Of a DNA stretch of 61,525 bases, positions 17,457-26,363 are shown piece after piece. The position numbers were made by a program, and so were the translations under genes. Each line of letters opens with the position of its first letter. The first letter of the stretch is position 1. The notes beneath the pieces were generated by a model that worked only from the letters and a program-made list of their open reading frames with translations, was not told the origin of the DNA and ran no database searches. The stretch is from the NCBI RefSeq assembly GCF_000336875.1, contig NZ_AOJK01000036.1:1-61525 (forward strand). Reading direction: 5' to 3'. Source of the stretch: Halorubrum californiense DSM 19288 (GTDB taxonomy: Archaea; Halobacteriota; Halobacteria; Halobacteriales; Haloferacaceae).

Positions 17457-19082
17457 ATGATAGACACGGAATACGACTACGTCGTCGTCGGGGGCGGATC
17501 GGCTGGCTGCGTCCTCGCGAACCGACTCACCGCGGATTCGGAGACGAGCGTCCTGCTCTTGGAAGCGGGCGCGCCCGACGACGACCGGAACATGCGGATC
17601 CCGGCGGGCTTCCCGGAACTGTTCGAGACCGACGCGGACTGGGAGTACCACACCGAGCCGCAGGACGGCTGTGCCGGTCGACGGCTCTACTGGCCGCGCG
17701 GCAAGACGCTCGGCGGGTGTTCCTCGATGAACGCGATGATCTACATCCGCGGCCACCCGTCGGACTACGACGACTGGGCGACCCTCGGCAACGACGGCTG
17801 GGGGTACGAGGCCATGCTGGAGTACTTCAAGCGGGCGGAGACGTTCACCCCCTCTGGGTCGCCGTACCACGGGACCGCCGGACCGCTCAACGTGACGGAT
17901 CAGTCCTCGCCCCGGCCGGTCTCGCGGGCGTTCGTCGACGCCGCCGCGCAGGCTGGGTACGCCCGCAACGACGACTTCAACGGCGCGGCGCAGGCTGGGG
18001 TGGGGACGTACCACGTCACGCAGAAGAACGGGAAGCGCCACAGCGCGGCCGACGCGTACCTCAAGCCGGCGCTCGACCGGCCGAACCTCACCGCCGAGAC
18101 CGGCGCGCGGGTGACCGAGGTGACCATCGAGGGCGGTCGCGCGGCGGGGGTTCGGTACAGGCAGGACGGGAACAGTCGGTCCGTCGAGGCCGCGGAGGAG
18201 GTCCTCCTCAGCGCCGGCGCGGTCAACTCCCCGCAGCTGCTCATGCTCTCTGGGATCGGTGACCCGGACCACCTCGCGGACCACGCTATCGACGTCGAAG
18301 TCGACTCGCCCGGGGTCGGCCGGAACCTCCGTGACCACCTGTTCGCGTTCACCGTCTACGAGACCGACGACGACGTCAGCACGCTGGACGACGCCGGCGG
18401 GCTGACGGACGTCCTGAACTGGTTCCTGCGCAAGCGTGGGAAGCTGACCTCCAACGTCGCCGAGTCCGGCGGGTTCGCCCGCAGCGACGCGGACGAGCCC
18501 CGGCCGGACCTGCAGTTCCACTTCGCTCCCTCGTACTTCATGGAACACGGCTTCGAGAACCCCGAGACCGGGCGCGGGCTGTCGATCGGCGCGACGCAAC
18601 TGCGACCGGAGAGTCGGGGGCGCATCACGCTCGCCTCGGACGACCCGTTCGACGACCCGGTCATCGACCCGAACTACCTCGACGAGGAGGCCGATATCGA
18701 CACGCTCGTCGAGGGAGTCAAGCGCGCCCGTGAGATCGCCCGGCAGGACGCGCTTTCGGAGTACGTCGGGCGGGAGGTGTGGCCCGGCGAGGACGCGCAG
18801 ACCGACGAGGAGATCGCCAAGCACGTCCGTGACACGTGTCATACGGTGTACCACCCCGTCGGGACGTGTAAGATGGGCGACGACGAGGCGGCGGTCGTGG
18901 ACGACGAGCTCCGGGTCCGCGGCGTCGAGGGGCTCCGGGTCGTCGACGCGAGCGTGATGCCGACGCTCGTCGGCGGGAACACGAACGCCCCGACGATAGC
19001 GGTCGCCGAGCGGGCGGCGGACCTGATCCGGGACGAGCGAGCGACGACCGTCGAGGGGCAGGCCTCGGCCGCCGGCGACTGA
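17457..19082 (+). CDS. GMC-family FAD oxidoreductase (choline dehydrogenase-like)
   Basis: This is an FAD-dependent alcohol or choline oxidoreductase of 541 aa. It shows the dinucleotide fold YVVVGGGSAGC (8-18), the GMC signature GKTLGGCSSMNAMIYIRG, and the C-terminal catalytic region CHTVYHPVGTCKMG and GNTNAPTIAVAERA. No signal peptide is visible, so it is probably cytosolic. ATG 17457 is preferred to the in-frame TTG at 17451 because TTAATT (17428-17433) is centred about 27 bases before it. Substrate could be choline (for glycine betaine) or another alcohol; no betaine-aldehyde dehydrogenase is adjacent. Confidence 0.88.
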   Translation: MIDTEYDYVVVGGGSAGCVLANRLTADSETSVLLLEAGAPDDDRNMRIPAGFPELFETDADWEYHTEPQDGCAGRRLYWPRGKTLGGCSSMNAMIYIRGHPSDYDDWATLGNDGWGYEAMLEYFKRAETFTPSGSPYHGTAGPLNVTDQSSPRPVSRAFVDAAAQAGYARNDDFNGAAQAGVGTYHVTQKNGKRHSAADAYLKPALDRPNLTAETGARVTEVTIEGGRAAGVRYRQDGNSRSVEAAEEVLLSAGAVNSPQLLMLSGIGDPDHLADHAIDVEVDSPGVGRNLRDHLFAFTVYETDDDVSTLDDAGGLTDVLNWFLRKRGKLTSNVAESGGFARSDADEPRPDLQFHFAPSYFMEHGFENPETGRGLSIGATQLRPESRGRITLASDDPFDDPVIDPNYLDEEADIDTLVEGVKRAREIARQDALSEYVGREVWPGEDAQTDEEIAKHVRDTCHTVYHPVGTCKMGDDEAAVVDDELRVRGVEGLRVVDASVMPTLVGGNTNAPTIAVAERAADLIRDERATTVEGQASAAGD

Positions 19083-19170
19083 GCTGGCCGGCTTCGACCG
19101 GCGACTCCGTTCCGGGGCGCGCGATACGCCGACCGCGGCCCGCGGTCAGACGCCCGCACGACGCAACGAC

Positions 19171-19175
19171 TATAC
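19171..19175 (+). promoter_or_regulatory. TATA-like box of dacZ
   Basis: TATAC is centred 27 bases before the ATG at 19200, which favours that codon over the GTG at 19194 as the translation start and implies a leaderless mRNA. Confidence 0.45.
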
Positions 19176-19199
19176 GGACTCCGGGAGTCAGGTGTGACA

Positions 19200-20009
19200 A
19201 TGGCCTCGCTCACCGACCACCTGGCGGACCTCGTCGCCGAGGTCGATGCCGCACTGCTGTTCTCTCCGACGAGCTCCTTCTACGAGCGGTTCGCGGACGA
19301 CGGGAGCGAGGTCGTCGTCGTCGCGCCCGACAACGACGTCGACGCCGAGACGTTCGTCGATCTCCCGCTCCCCTTCGACAACGTGAAAGACCGGATCCGG
19401 TTCGGCATCGAGGGGGCGATGGACGCGGACCTCGTCTCCGAGGGCGACGAGGTCGCGTGCGTCGCCTCAGTGTTCGATGGCGGCTCGGACGCGGTGATCC
19501 GGGCGACCGTCGACCAGGGGGTCCACACCGGTATCTACGACCTGTTCGCCAACTCCCGGGCGGAGCCGAGCGTGATCCGCGACGTGTTCGAGGTCGCGAT
19601 CGAACTCGGACAGAAGGGGCAGAAGGGGAAGCCGGTGGGCGCGCTGTTCGTCGTCGGCGACGCGGGGAAGGTGATGAACAAGTCGCGGCCGCTGTCGTAC
19701 AACCCCTTCGAGAAGAGCCACGTCCACGTCGGCGACCCGATCGTGAACGTCATGCTCAAGGAATTCTCGCGGCTCGATGGCGCGTTCGTCGTCTCCGACT
19801 CCGGGAAGATCGTCTCGGCGTACCGCTACCTCGAACCCGCCGCCGAGGGGGTCGACATCCCGAAGGGGCTCGGCGCGCGCCACATGTCCGGGGCGGCGAT
19901 CACCCGCGACACGAACTCGACCGCCATCGTCCTCTCCGAGTCCGACGGACTCGTCCGTGCGTTCAAGGCCGGCGAACTCGTCTTGGAGATCGATCCGGAG
20001 GAGTACTGA
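19200..20009 (+). CDS. dacZ: Diadenylate cyclase DacZ
   Basis: DacZ makes cyclic di-AMP from two ATP. The C-terminal half is a DAC (DisA_N) domain with DGA (193-195, in RLDGAFVVSD) and RHM (227-229, in GLGARHMSGAAITRDT), the archaeal form of the RHR motif. The first 150 residues form the PK-like N-domain found in DacZ. The 269-aa length matches haloarchaeal homologues; in Haloferax the enzyme is known to be essential and tightly dosed. Three bases separate it from an MscS-like channel gene, suggesting a joint role in osmotic balance. Confidence 0.93.
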   Translation: MASLTDHLADLVAEVDAALLFSPTSSFYERFADDGSEVVVVAPDNDVDAETFVDLPLPFDNVKDRIRFGIEGAMDADLVSEGDEVACVASVFDGGSDAVIRATVDQGVHTGIYDLFANSRAEPSVIRDVFEVAIELGQKGQKGKPVGALFVVGDAGKVMNKSRPLSYNPFEKSHVHVGDPIVNVMLKEFSRLDGAFVVSDSGKIVSAYRYLEPAAEGVDIPKGLGARHMSGAAITRDTNSTAIVLSESDGLVRAFKAGELVLEIDPEEY

Positions 20010-20012
20010 CCC

Positions 20013-20801
20013 ATGTCCGCGGCCCAGATCACCGTCCCCGAGTTCCTCGTGAACGTCCCGTACCGGATCTGGCTGGCGCTCGGCGTCCTCCTGCTGGGGC
20101 TCCTCTTGGCGTACCTCACCGGCGTGATAAACCGTCGACTGCTCCGGCGCGCCGGCGTCCCCGAGGTGATCGAGGGGACCGCCTTCGAGCGGACGGCCCG
20201 CGAGTTCGACACCTCCACGGTGCGGATCTTAGCGCAGCTTTCGAGCTACTTCATCGTCGCCGTCGCGGTCATCGTCGCGCTCACCGTCGCGGACGTGAAC
20301 TACCTCGAACAGTTCTGGTCCGGGGTCGCCGCCTTCCTCCCGCGGCTGTTCGTCGCCGCCGTCGTCGTCATCGTCGGCGTCGTCGTCGGCGACAAGGCGG
20401 AGCTGCTCGTCGCCGAGCGCCTCCGGGGGATCAAGCTCCCCGAACTCGGCGTGCTCCCGACGGTCGTGAACTACAGCGTCGTCTACGTCGCCGCGCTCAT
20501 CGCGCTCGGACAGGTGGGCGTCCAGACGCTCGCGCTCATCGTGCTGCTCGCGGCGTACGCGTTCGCGCTCGTGGTGTTCGCCGCGCTGGCGACGAAGGAC
20601 CTCGTCGCGTCGGCCGCCGCCGGCGTCTTCCTCCTGCTCCGACAGCCGTACGGCATCGGCGAGGAGGTCCGTGTCGCCGGCGAGCGCGGCGTCGTTCAGG
20701 AGGTGGACCTCTTCGTCACTCACATCGAGACGGACGGCGAGGAACACGTCCTCCCGAACCACGTCGTGTTCCGCGAGGGGATCGTGCTGATCCGCGAGTA
20801 A
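20013..20801 (+). CDS. MscS-like mechanosensitive ion channel
   Basis: The membrane protein is 262 aa with about five hydrophobic segments (near 16-37, 75-98, 103-125, 145-165 and 170-205). These are followed by a short beta domain (QPYGIGEEVRVAGERGVVQEVDLFVTHIETDGEEHVLPNHV) that is the MscS middle domain signature. The large C-terminal vestibule domain of E. coli MscS is absent, as in small archaeal members. Three-base spacing after dacZ means co-transcription and probable coupling to c-di-AMP-linked osmoregulation; direct control is inference. Confidence 0.85.
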   Translation: MSAAQITVPEFLVNVPYRIWLALGVLLLGLLLAYLTGVINRRLLRRAGVPEVIEGTAFERTAREFDTSTVRILAQLSSYFIVAVAVIVALTVADVNYLEQFWSGVAAFLPRLFVAAVVVIVGVVVGDKAELLVAERLRGIKLPELGVLPTVVNYSVVYVAALIALGQVGVQTLALIVLLAAYAFALVVFAALATKDLVASAAAGVFLLLRQPYGIGEEVRVAGERGVVQEVDLFVTHIETDGEEHVLPNHVVFREGIVLIRE

Positions 20802-20909
20802 CGCCGCCCCTCTCACGCATCTCGAAATAAAAACGGACCCCCGTCACCCGTTCCCACGCTGTGAAAGTCATCGCCCCGCTATAACCCGCCGCGTCGCCAA
20901 CGTCGAGAC

Positions 20910-21575
20910 ATGACCCCCGATACCGCGAACGTCGCCTGTGACGGCTGGGACGGTAGCGAGTGCGAGGGGACGCCCCACTGTCCGCCGCGCTGTCCGCGGT
21001 TCGTCGACAAGGTGGGCGCGCGCTGGACGATCCGCCCCGCGCTCGACGCGGACGAGCCGTTCCTCGCGGAGATGTACGAGCGGTTCGACCGCGCCGACCG
21101 TGCGCAGGGGCTTCCCCCGGTGAGCCGCAGCCGGTGCGCAGACTGGCTCCGGTCCATGCTGTCAGAGGGGAACAACGTCGTCGCCGAGCGGGACGGCGAA
21201 CTCTTCGGCCACGCGATGTACACGCCGACGGACGCCGAAATCCCCGAACTCGCCGTCTTCGTCCACCCGAACGCGCAGGACCGGGGCGTCGGGACCGAGC
21301 TGTGCCGGCACGTCATCGCGAACGCCGCCGCGGCCGGCCGCGAGGGGATCGAACTCCACGTCGAGACCGGCAACCGCGTCGCCCGGAACGTCTACCGGAC
21401 GGTCGGGTTCGAGGTCGTCGAGCGCCGCGGGGACCTCCGGATGCGGCTCGACCTCGACCAGCCGATCGCGACCGAGGTCCGCTGGCCGCCGCTCGCGCGA
21501 GAGGGGCCGACGGAGCCCGCGGTCGACCTCTCACCGGGGGACGGCGGGGCCGGGCGATCCCCCGCGGACGACTGA
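20910..21575 (+). CDS. GNAT acetyltransferase with Cys-rich N-terminus
   Basis: Residues 39-180 form a GNAT domain: WTIRPALDADEPFLAEMY opens it, and AVFVHPNAQDRGVGTELCRHVI is the acetyl-CoA-binding motif A, followed by ARNVYRTVGFEV. The first 30 residues hold four Cys (CDGWDGSECEGTPHCPPRCPRF), a possible metal site not part of a standard GNAT domain. The acidic Pro/Gly tail is probably disordered. A CTATAA box near 20880 sits about 28 bases before the start. Substrate unknown. Confidence 0.82.
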   Translation: MTPDTANVACDGWDGSECEGTPHCPPRCPRFVDKVGARWTIRPALDADEPFLAEMYERFDRADRAQGLPPVSRSRCADWLRSMLSEGNNVVAERDGELFGHAMYTPTDAEIPELAVFVHPNAQDRGVGTELCRHVIANAAAAGREGIELHVETGNRVARNVYRTVGFEVVERRGDLRMRLDLDQPIATEVRWPPLAREGPTEPAVDLSPGDGGAGRSPADD

Positions 21576-21649
21576 TCCCCAGCGGTCACGCACCCTCTCC
21601 CGTCCTCACCGCAACCGTTAGGGCCCGCCGACCATAGGGTACCGTAACC

Positions 21650-24124
21650 GTGGACGACGCCATCGAGTGGCTACGGGACCGCCCCTTCTACGAGGGACAG
21701 ATCGCCGACCATCGGCGGCTCCCGGCCCGGGACCCCGAGTTCGCCGACGTCGACCTCGAACCGCGGCTCGCCGACGCGCTCGCCGACCGCGGGATCGACC
21801 GGCTCTATCGACATCAGGCCGACGCGATCGAGGCGGTCCGCGACGGCGACGACGCCGTCCTCGCGACCGAGACGGCGAGCGGGAAGTCGCTCGCGTACAC
21901 CGTCCCCGCGTTCGAGGCGGCGATGGATCACGGCGGGAGAACCCTGTACATCGGCCCGCAGAACGCGCTGATCGCCGATCAAGAGGAGTCGCTGTCCGAA
22001 CTCGCGACCGACCTCGGCTTCGGCAGCCGGGTTTCGGTCGACTCGTACACCGGCCGGCTCTCGCGCTCGGAGAAGCGCGACGTGCGCGACCGCCGCCCGA
22101 CCGTCCTCCTCTCGAACCCCGACATGCTCCACTACGCGCTGTTGCCGTACGCGGGGCGGCTCTGGGACTGGTTCTTCTCGTCGCTGGAGTACGTCGTGAT
22201 CGACGAGGTCCACAGCTACCGCGGCGTGTTCGGCTCGCAGGTCGCGTTGACGCTGCGCCGGCTCGCGCGGACCTGCGAGCGGTTCGGCTCGTCGCCGCAG
22301 TTCGTCTGCTGTTCGGCGACGATCAACAACCCCGTCGACCACGTCGCGACCGTCACCGGCCGCGACTCGGACGGGATCGAACTCGTCGACGAGGACACGT
22401 CGGGGCGCGGGCCGCGCGACTGGGTGCTGTGGAACCCGCCCGAGTACGACGACGACTGGCAGGAGCGCGGCAGCGGCCGCCGGAAGTCGAGCCACACGGA
22501 GAGCAAGCGCCTCTTCGTCGACCTCGTGACGGCGGGCCAGCAGACGCTCGCGTTCACCCGGGCGCGACAGACCGCCGAGCAGTACGCGACCGATAGCGCG
22601 AGCGACCTCCGGGAGCGCGGCGAGCGCGACCTCGCGGGGAAGGTGGGCGCCTATCAGGCGGCGCTCACGGACGACCGCCGCCGCGAGATAGAGGCCGACC
22701 TCCACGCCGGCGACCTGCGCGGCGTCTGGTCGACGAGCGCCCTCGAACTCGGCGTCGACGTGGGCGGGCTCGACGCCGTAGTGCTCGACGGCTACCCCGG
22801 CACGCGGATGTCCGCCCACCAGCGCGCGGGACGGGCCGGCCGCGGCGACGACCCCGCCCTCGTGGTGATGGTCGGCGGCGAAGACCAGCTCGACCAGTAC
22901 CTGATGCGCAACCCGAGCGACTTCTTCGACGCGCTGCCCGAGGACGCGATCTGCGACCCGGAGAACGGACAGCTCATGCCCGGCCACGTCGCCTGCGCGG
23001 CCGACGAGAACTGGCTCTCGCCCGAGGACGAGCGCTTCTTCGGCGACTCGTTCCCGAGCGTCGTCGCGGACCTGACCGACCAGGGCGTCCTGAACCGGCG
23101 CGAGGCCGCGGCGGGCACGCGCTGGGTCCACGCCGGCGGGTCGAGCCCGCAGCAGTCCGTGAACCTCCGGACCGCCGAGGAGCGGGAGATATCGCTGATC
23201 GAGCGGTCGAGCGGCGAGACGGTCGCCACGCTCGGCTTCGCCGACGCGCTCCGGGACGCCCATCCGGGCGCCATATACCACCAGCAGGGGCGCACCTACG
23301 AGGTGGTCGAACTGGACCTCGACCGCGACGTGGCCGAACTCCAGCAGTCGTGGGCGGACTACTACACGCAGGTGCGCTCCGACAAGGACATGGTCGTGAA
23401 CGAGGACCTCGACGAGCGGGCGCTCTCGGCGCGCGCGGACGTGCCCGTCCGGTTCGCGGACGTCACGGTGACCGAGCAGATCACGGGGTTCGTCCGGAAG
23501 GACGCCGCGACCGGCGAGTCGCTCGGCGAGTCGACGCTGGACCTCCCTGAGACGACGCTGCGCACGAAGTCGCTGTACTTCCCCGTCCCCGCTGATGTCG
23601 AACGCGAGATGCGGCGCCTCGGCGACCCGCTCGACGACGACGACGCGGGCGACCCCCAAGTCAGCGCCGACGGCGGCGAGGTGCCGGACAGCGAATCGGA
23701 CACGGACGACCCCACCGACGATGGGTCGGGCCCCGGGGGCGACGGCGAGCCGATCCCGGGCGGCGAGTACGCGTTCAACGGCGGCATCCACGCCGCCGAA
23801 CACGGGATCATCTCGCTGTTCCCGTTCCACCTGCTCTGCGACCGCGCCGACGTCGGCGGCATCTCGACGCCGCACCACCCCCACACCGAGGGGCCGGCGG
23901 TGTTCGTCTACGACGGCTACCCGGGCGGCGTCGGGCTCACGCGCCGCGGCCACCGGCGGATCGAGGAGCTGATGACCCGGACGGCGCGGCTCATCGACAC
24001 CTGCGACTGCGAGGGCGGCTGCCCGGCCTGCGTCCAGTCGCCGCACTGCGGCAACGGGAACGACCCCTTAGCGAAGGCGCCGGCCGTGCGACTGCTCGAA
24101 TCGCTGACCGGGACCGACGCCTGA
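21650..24124 (+). CDS. MrfA/YprA-like DEAD-box helicase with DUF1998 domain
   Basis: This is a superfamily 2 helicase of 824 aa. It has Walker A ATETASGKS (72-80), DEVH (185-188), SAT (222-224), a LELGVDVGGLDAVVLDGYPG block and HQRAGRAGRG for motif VI. The C-terminal DUF1998 domain ends with a four-Cys cluster, CDCEGGCPACVQSPHC. Bacterial MrfA and yeast Hrq1 share this plan and act in repair of bulky or crosslinked DNA, so a repair role is likely, in line with the photolyase gene 570 bases downstream. The start is GTG. An acidic Asp/Ser linker (about 665-705) separates the domains. Confidence 0.88.
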   Translation: MDDAIEWLRDRPFYEGQIADHRRLPARDPEFADVDLEPRLADALADRGIDRLYRHQADAIEAVRDGDDAVLATETASGKSLAYTVPAFEAAMDHGGRTLYIGPQNALIADQEESLSELATDLGFGSRVSVDSYTGRLSRSEKRDVRDRRPTVLLSNPDMLHYALLPYAGRLWDWFFSSLEYVVIDEVHSYRGVFGSQVALTLRRLARTCERFGSSPQFVCCSATINNPVDHVATVTGRDSDGIELVDEDTSGRGPRDWVLWNPPEYDDDWQERGSGRRKSSHTESKRLFVDLVTAGQQTLAFTRARQTAEQYATDSASDLRERGERDLAGKVGAYQAALTDDRRREIEADLHAGDLRGVWSTSALELGVDVGGLDAVVLDGYPGTRMSAHQRAGRAGRGDDPALVVMVGGEDQLDQYLMRNPSDFFDALPEDAICDPENGQLMPGHVACAADENWLSPEDERFFGDSFPSVVADLTDQGVLNRREAAAGTRWVHAGGSSPQQSVNLRTAEEREISLIERSSGETVATLGFADALRDAHPGAIYHQQGRTYEVVELDLDRDVAELQQSWADYYTQVRSDKDMVVNEDLDERALSARADVPVRFADVTVTEQITGFVRKDAATGESLGESTLDLPETTLRTKSLYFPVPADVEREMRRLGDPLDDDDAGDPQVSADGGEVPDSESDTDDPTDDGSGPGGDGEPIPGGEYAFNGGIHAAEHGIISLFPFHLLCDRADVGGISTPHHPHTEGPAVFVYDGYPGGVGLTRRGHRRIEELMTRTARLIDTCDCEGGCPACVQSPHCGNGNDPLAKAPAVRLLESLTGTDA

Positions 24125-24130
24125 CCCAAA

Positions 24131-24610
24131 GTGACTTCCCCCCGGCCGTCGACCGGTCTGTCGATGCGGCTCGACCTCGACGAGGCGGCTGACCCGGCAG
24201 CCCGCGCGATGGAGTGGCTCGTCCTCGGCGCGGCGTACTTCCTCCTCATTTTGTTCCTCATCGGGGTGTTCGACCTGTTCGTCTCGCTGTACCGGCTCCT
24301 CGTCGCGGGGAACTTCACCGACCCGGCCGAGGTCGTGGCACTCCTCGACAGCGTCCTCCTTCTGCTGATCATCGTCGAGGTCCACCGAACGATGGTGGCC
24401 TACGCGCGCGGCCAGCCCGTCCTCAGGATCGTCGTGAGCGCCGCGATCATCGCCGTCTCCCGGCGGGTGATCAGCTACCGGCTGGAGGACTACGGCTCGG
24501 GGGACGAGGCGCTGCTCGCGGCCGCGGCGCTCGGCGTCCTCGTCCTCGCGCTCACGGTCGGCTACTTCCTGCTCGACCGCGTGAGCGTTCCGGGGCGGCT
24601 GGAGCTCTGA
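24131..24610 (+). CDS. PsiE-family membrane protein
   Basis: The protein is small, with four hydrophobic segments: EWLVLGAAYFLLILFLIGVF, VVALLDSVLLLLIIVEV, VLRIVVSAAIIAVSRRVI and LLAAAALGVLVLALTVGYFLL. The spacing, with VHRTMVAYARGQPVLRIV between segments 2 and 3, is that of the phosphate-starvation-inducible E (PsiE) family, whose molecular role is unknown. Start is uncertain: GTG 24131 gives 159 aa, ATG 24164 gives 148 aa and may be the real one. It follows the helicase gene by six bases, so the two are probably co-transcribed. Confidence 0.72.
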   Translation: MTSPRPSTGLSMRLDLDEAADPAARAMEWLVLGAAYFLLILFLIGVFDLFVSLYRLLVAGNFTDPAEVVALLDSVLLLLIIVEVHRTMVAYARGQPVLRIVVSAAIIAVSRRVISYRLEDYGSGDEALLAAAALGVLVLALTVGYFLLDRVSVPGRLEL

Positions 24611-24690
24611 CGACTGGGCACGTCCGGAGGTCCGCGCGTCCCCCGCGGCGGTCCCGGTGGTTTCACGGTGGACGCGCCCGTGTCGATCCC

Positions 24691-26238
24691 ATGGAGCTGT
24701 TCTGGCACCGACGGGACCTCAGAGTCGCGGACAACGTCGGCCTGGCGGCCGCGGCGGGGGCCGGCGGCGAGGACGCGAGCGGTGACGCCGACCGCGGGCC
24801 CGCCGCGCCCGTCTTCGTCTTCGATCCCGGGGTCCTCGACCACGCGAGCGACGTGCGGATCCGCCGCCTGCTCGACGGACTGGCCGCGCTGCGAGACGAC
24901 TACCGCGAGCGCGGGAGCGACCTGCTCGTCGCGCGCGGCGACCCGGAGACCGTCCTCCCGGAGCTCGCGGCGGCGCTCGACGCCGAGCGCGTCGTCTGGA
25001 ACCGCGACTACTCCGGGCTCGCGAGAGAGCGCGACGCCGGCGTCAGGCGCGCGCTCGACGCGGTCGACGTCGAGCGCGAGGCGCACCACGACGCGGTCCT
25101 CCACGACCCCGACGCGATCCGGACGAACGCCGGCGACCCCTACTCGGTGTACAGCTACTACTGGAAGAAGTGGACGGACCGCGCGAAGGACGACCCGGCG
25201 CCGACGCCGGGCGGCGAGGGCCTCGCCGACGCCGACCGACTGGCGGAGGCGGCCGACGCGATCACCGAGAGCGACGGAACCGACGCGACGCTCGCCGATG
25301 GCGGCGTCGACGAAGGGCCCGTCGCCGCGGCCGGCGACCTGCCGACGCCCGCGGACCTCGGCTTCGCGGAACCGGATGCGGATGTCGGGCCCGCGGGAAC
25401 GGCCGCCGCCCGCGAGCGCCTCGACGAGTTCCTCGACGAGGCGGTGTTCGCCTACGAGGCCGAGCGCGACTACCCGGCCGAGGAGGCGACCTCCCGGCTC
25501 TCGGCGTTCTTCAAATACGGCGAGATCGGCGTCCGGGAGGCGTACGCGGCGACCGAAGAGGCCATGGTCGAGGCGGAGTCGGATTTGCGCCCCGAGGACG
25601 CGCCCGAACAGGTCGAGGAGTTCCAGCAGCAGCTCGCGTGGCGGGAGTTCTACACGCAGGTCCTCTTCCACAACCCCGAGGTGGTGGCGGCGAACTACAA
25701 GGAGTACGAGGAGGGGATCGACTGGCGCGACGACGGCGAGGAGATCGCGGCGTGGAAGCGGGGCGAGACGGGGTACCCCATCGTCGACGCCGGGATGCGC
25801 CAACTGCGCGAGGAGGCGTATATGCACAACCGCGTGCGGATGATCGTCGCCTCGTTCCTGACGAAGGACCTGCTCGCGGACTGGCGGCACGGCTACGACC
25901 ACTTCCGGGGGCATCTGGCCGACCACGACACCGCGAACGACAACGGCGGCTGGCAGTGGGCGGCCTCCACGGGGACCGACGCCCAGCCCTACTTCCGCAT
26001 CTTCAACCCGATGACGCAGGGGGAGCGCTACGACCCCGACGCCGAGTACATCACGGAGTACGTTCCGGAACTGCGCGGCGTCGACGCCGACCTGATCCAC
26101 GAGTGGCACGAGCTCTCCCCCACCCAGCGCGCGAACGCCGCGCCGGAGTACCCGTCGCCGATCGTCGACCACTCCGAGCGCCGCGAGGCGGCGCTGGCGA
26201 TGTACAAGCGGGCGCGCGGCGAGGATCCGGACGACTGA
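24691..26238 (+). CDS. phr2: Deoxyribodipyrimidine photolyase
   Basis: The 515-aa flavoprotein repairs UV-induced cyclobutane pyrimidine dimers with blue light. The N-terminal alpha/beta antenna domain begins MELFWHRRDLRVADN. The FAD domain contains SRLSAFFKYGEIG, WREFYTQVLFHNP, GYPIVDAGMRQL, HNRVRMIVASFLTKDLL and HDTANDNGGWQWAASTGTDAQPYFRIFNP. All usual FAD contacts look intact. An acidic Ala/Asp insertion (about 170-230) lies between the domains, typical of haloarchaea. ATG 24691 begins the conserved strand. Confidence 0.93.
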   Translation: MELFWHRRDLRVADNVGLAAAAGAGGEDASGDADRGPAAPVFVFDPGVLDHASDVRIRRLLDGLAALRDDYRERGSDLLVARGDPETVLPELAAALDAERVVWNRDYSGLARERDAGVRRALDAVDVEREAHHDAVLHDPDAIRTNAGDPYSVYSYYWKKWTDRAKDDPAPTPGGEGLADADRLAEAADAITESDGTDATLADGGVDEGPVAAAGDLPTPADLGFAEPDADVGPAGTAAARERLDEFLDEAVFAYEAERDYPAEEATSRLSAFFKYGEIGVREAYAATEEAMVEAESDLRPEDAPEQVEEFQQQLAWREFYTQVLFHNPEVVAANYKEYEEGIDWRDDGEEIAAWKRGETGYPIVDAGMRQLREEAYMHNRVRMIVASFLTKDLLADWRHGYDHFRGHLADHDTANDNGGWQWAASTGTDAQPYFRIFNPMTQGERYDPDAEYITEYVPELRGVDADLIHEWHELSPTQRANAAPEYPSPIVDHSERREAALAMYKRARGEDPDD

Positions 26239-26363
26239 CCGCGTCCGCCGGCAGCTGATCGCCTCAGACGGTTACTGGCCGCGTCCGACCGTTGGAGCCG
26301 AAAGCGAGTCCGTTCGGTCGAGAAAGTCAGTTCGACCGAGAAAACTCGCGCGGCGAGGGGGAC

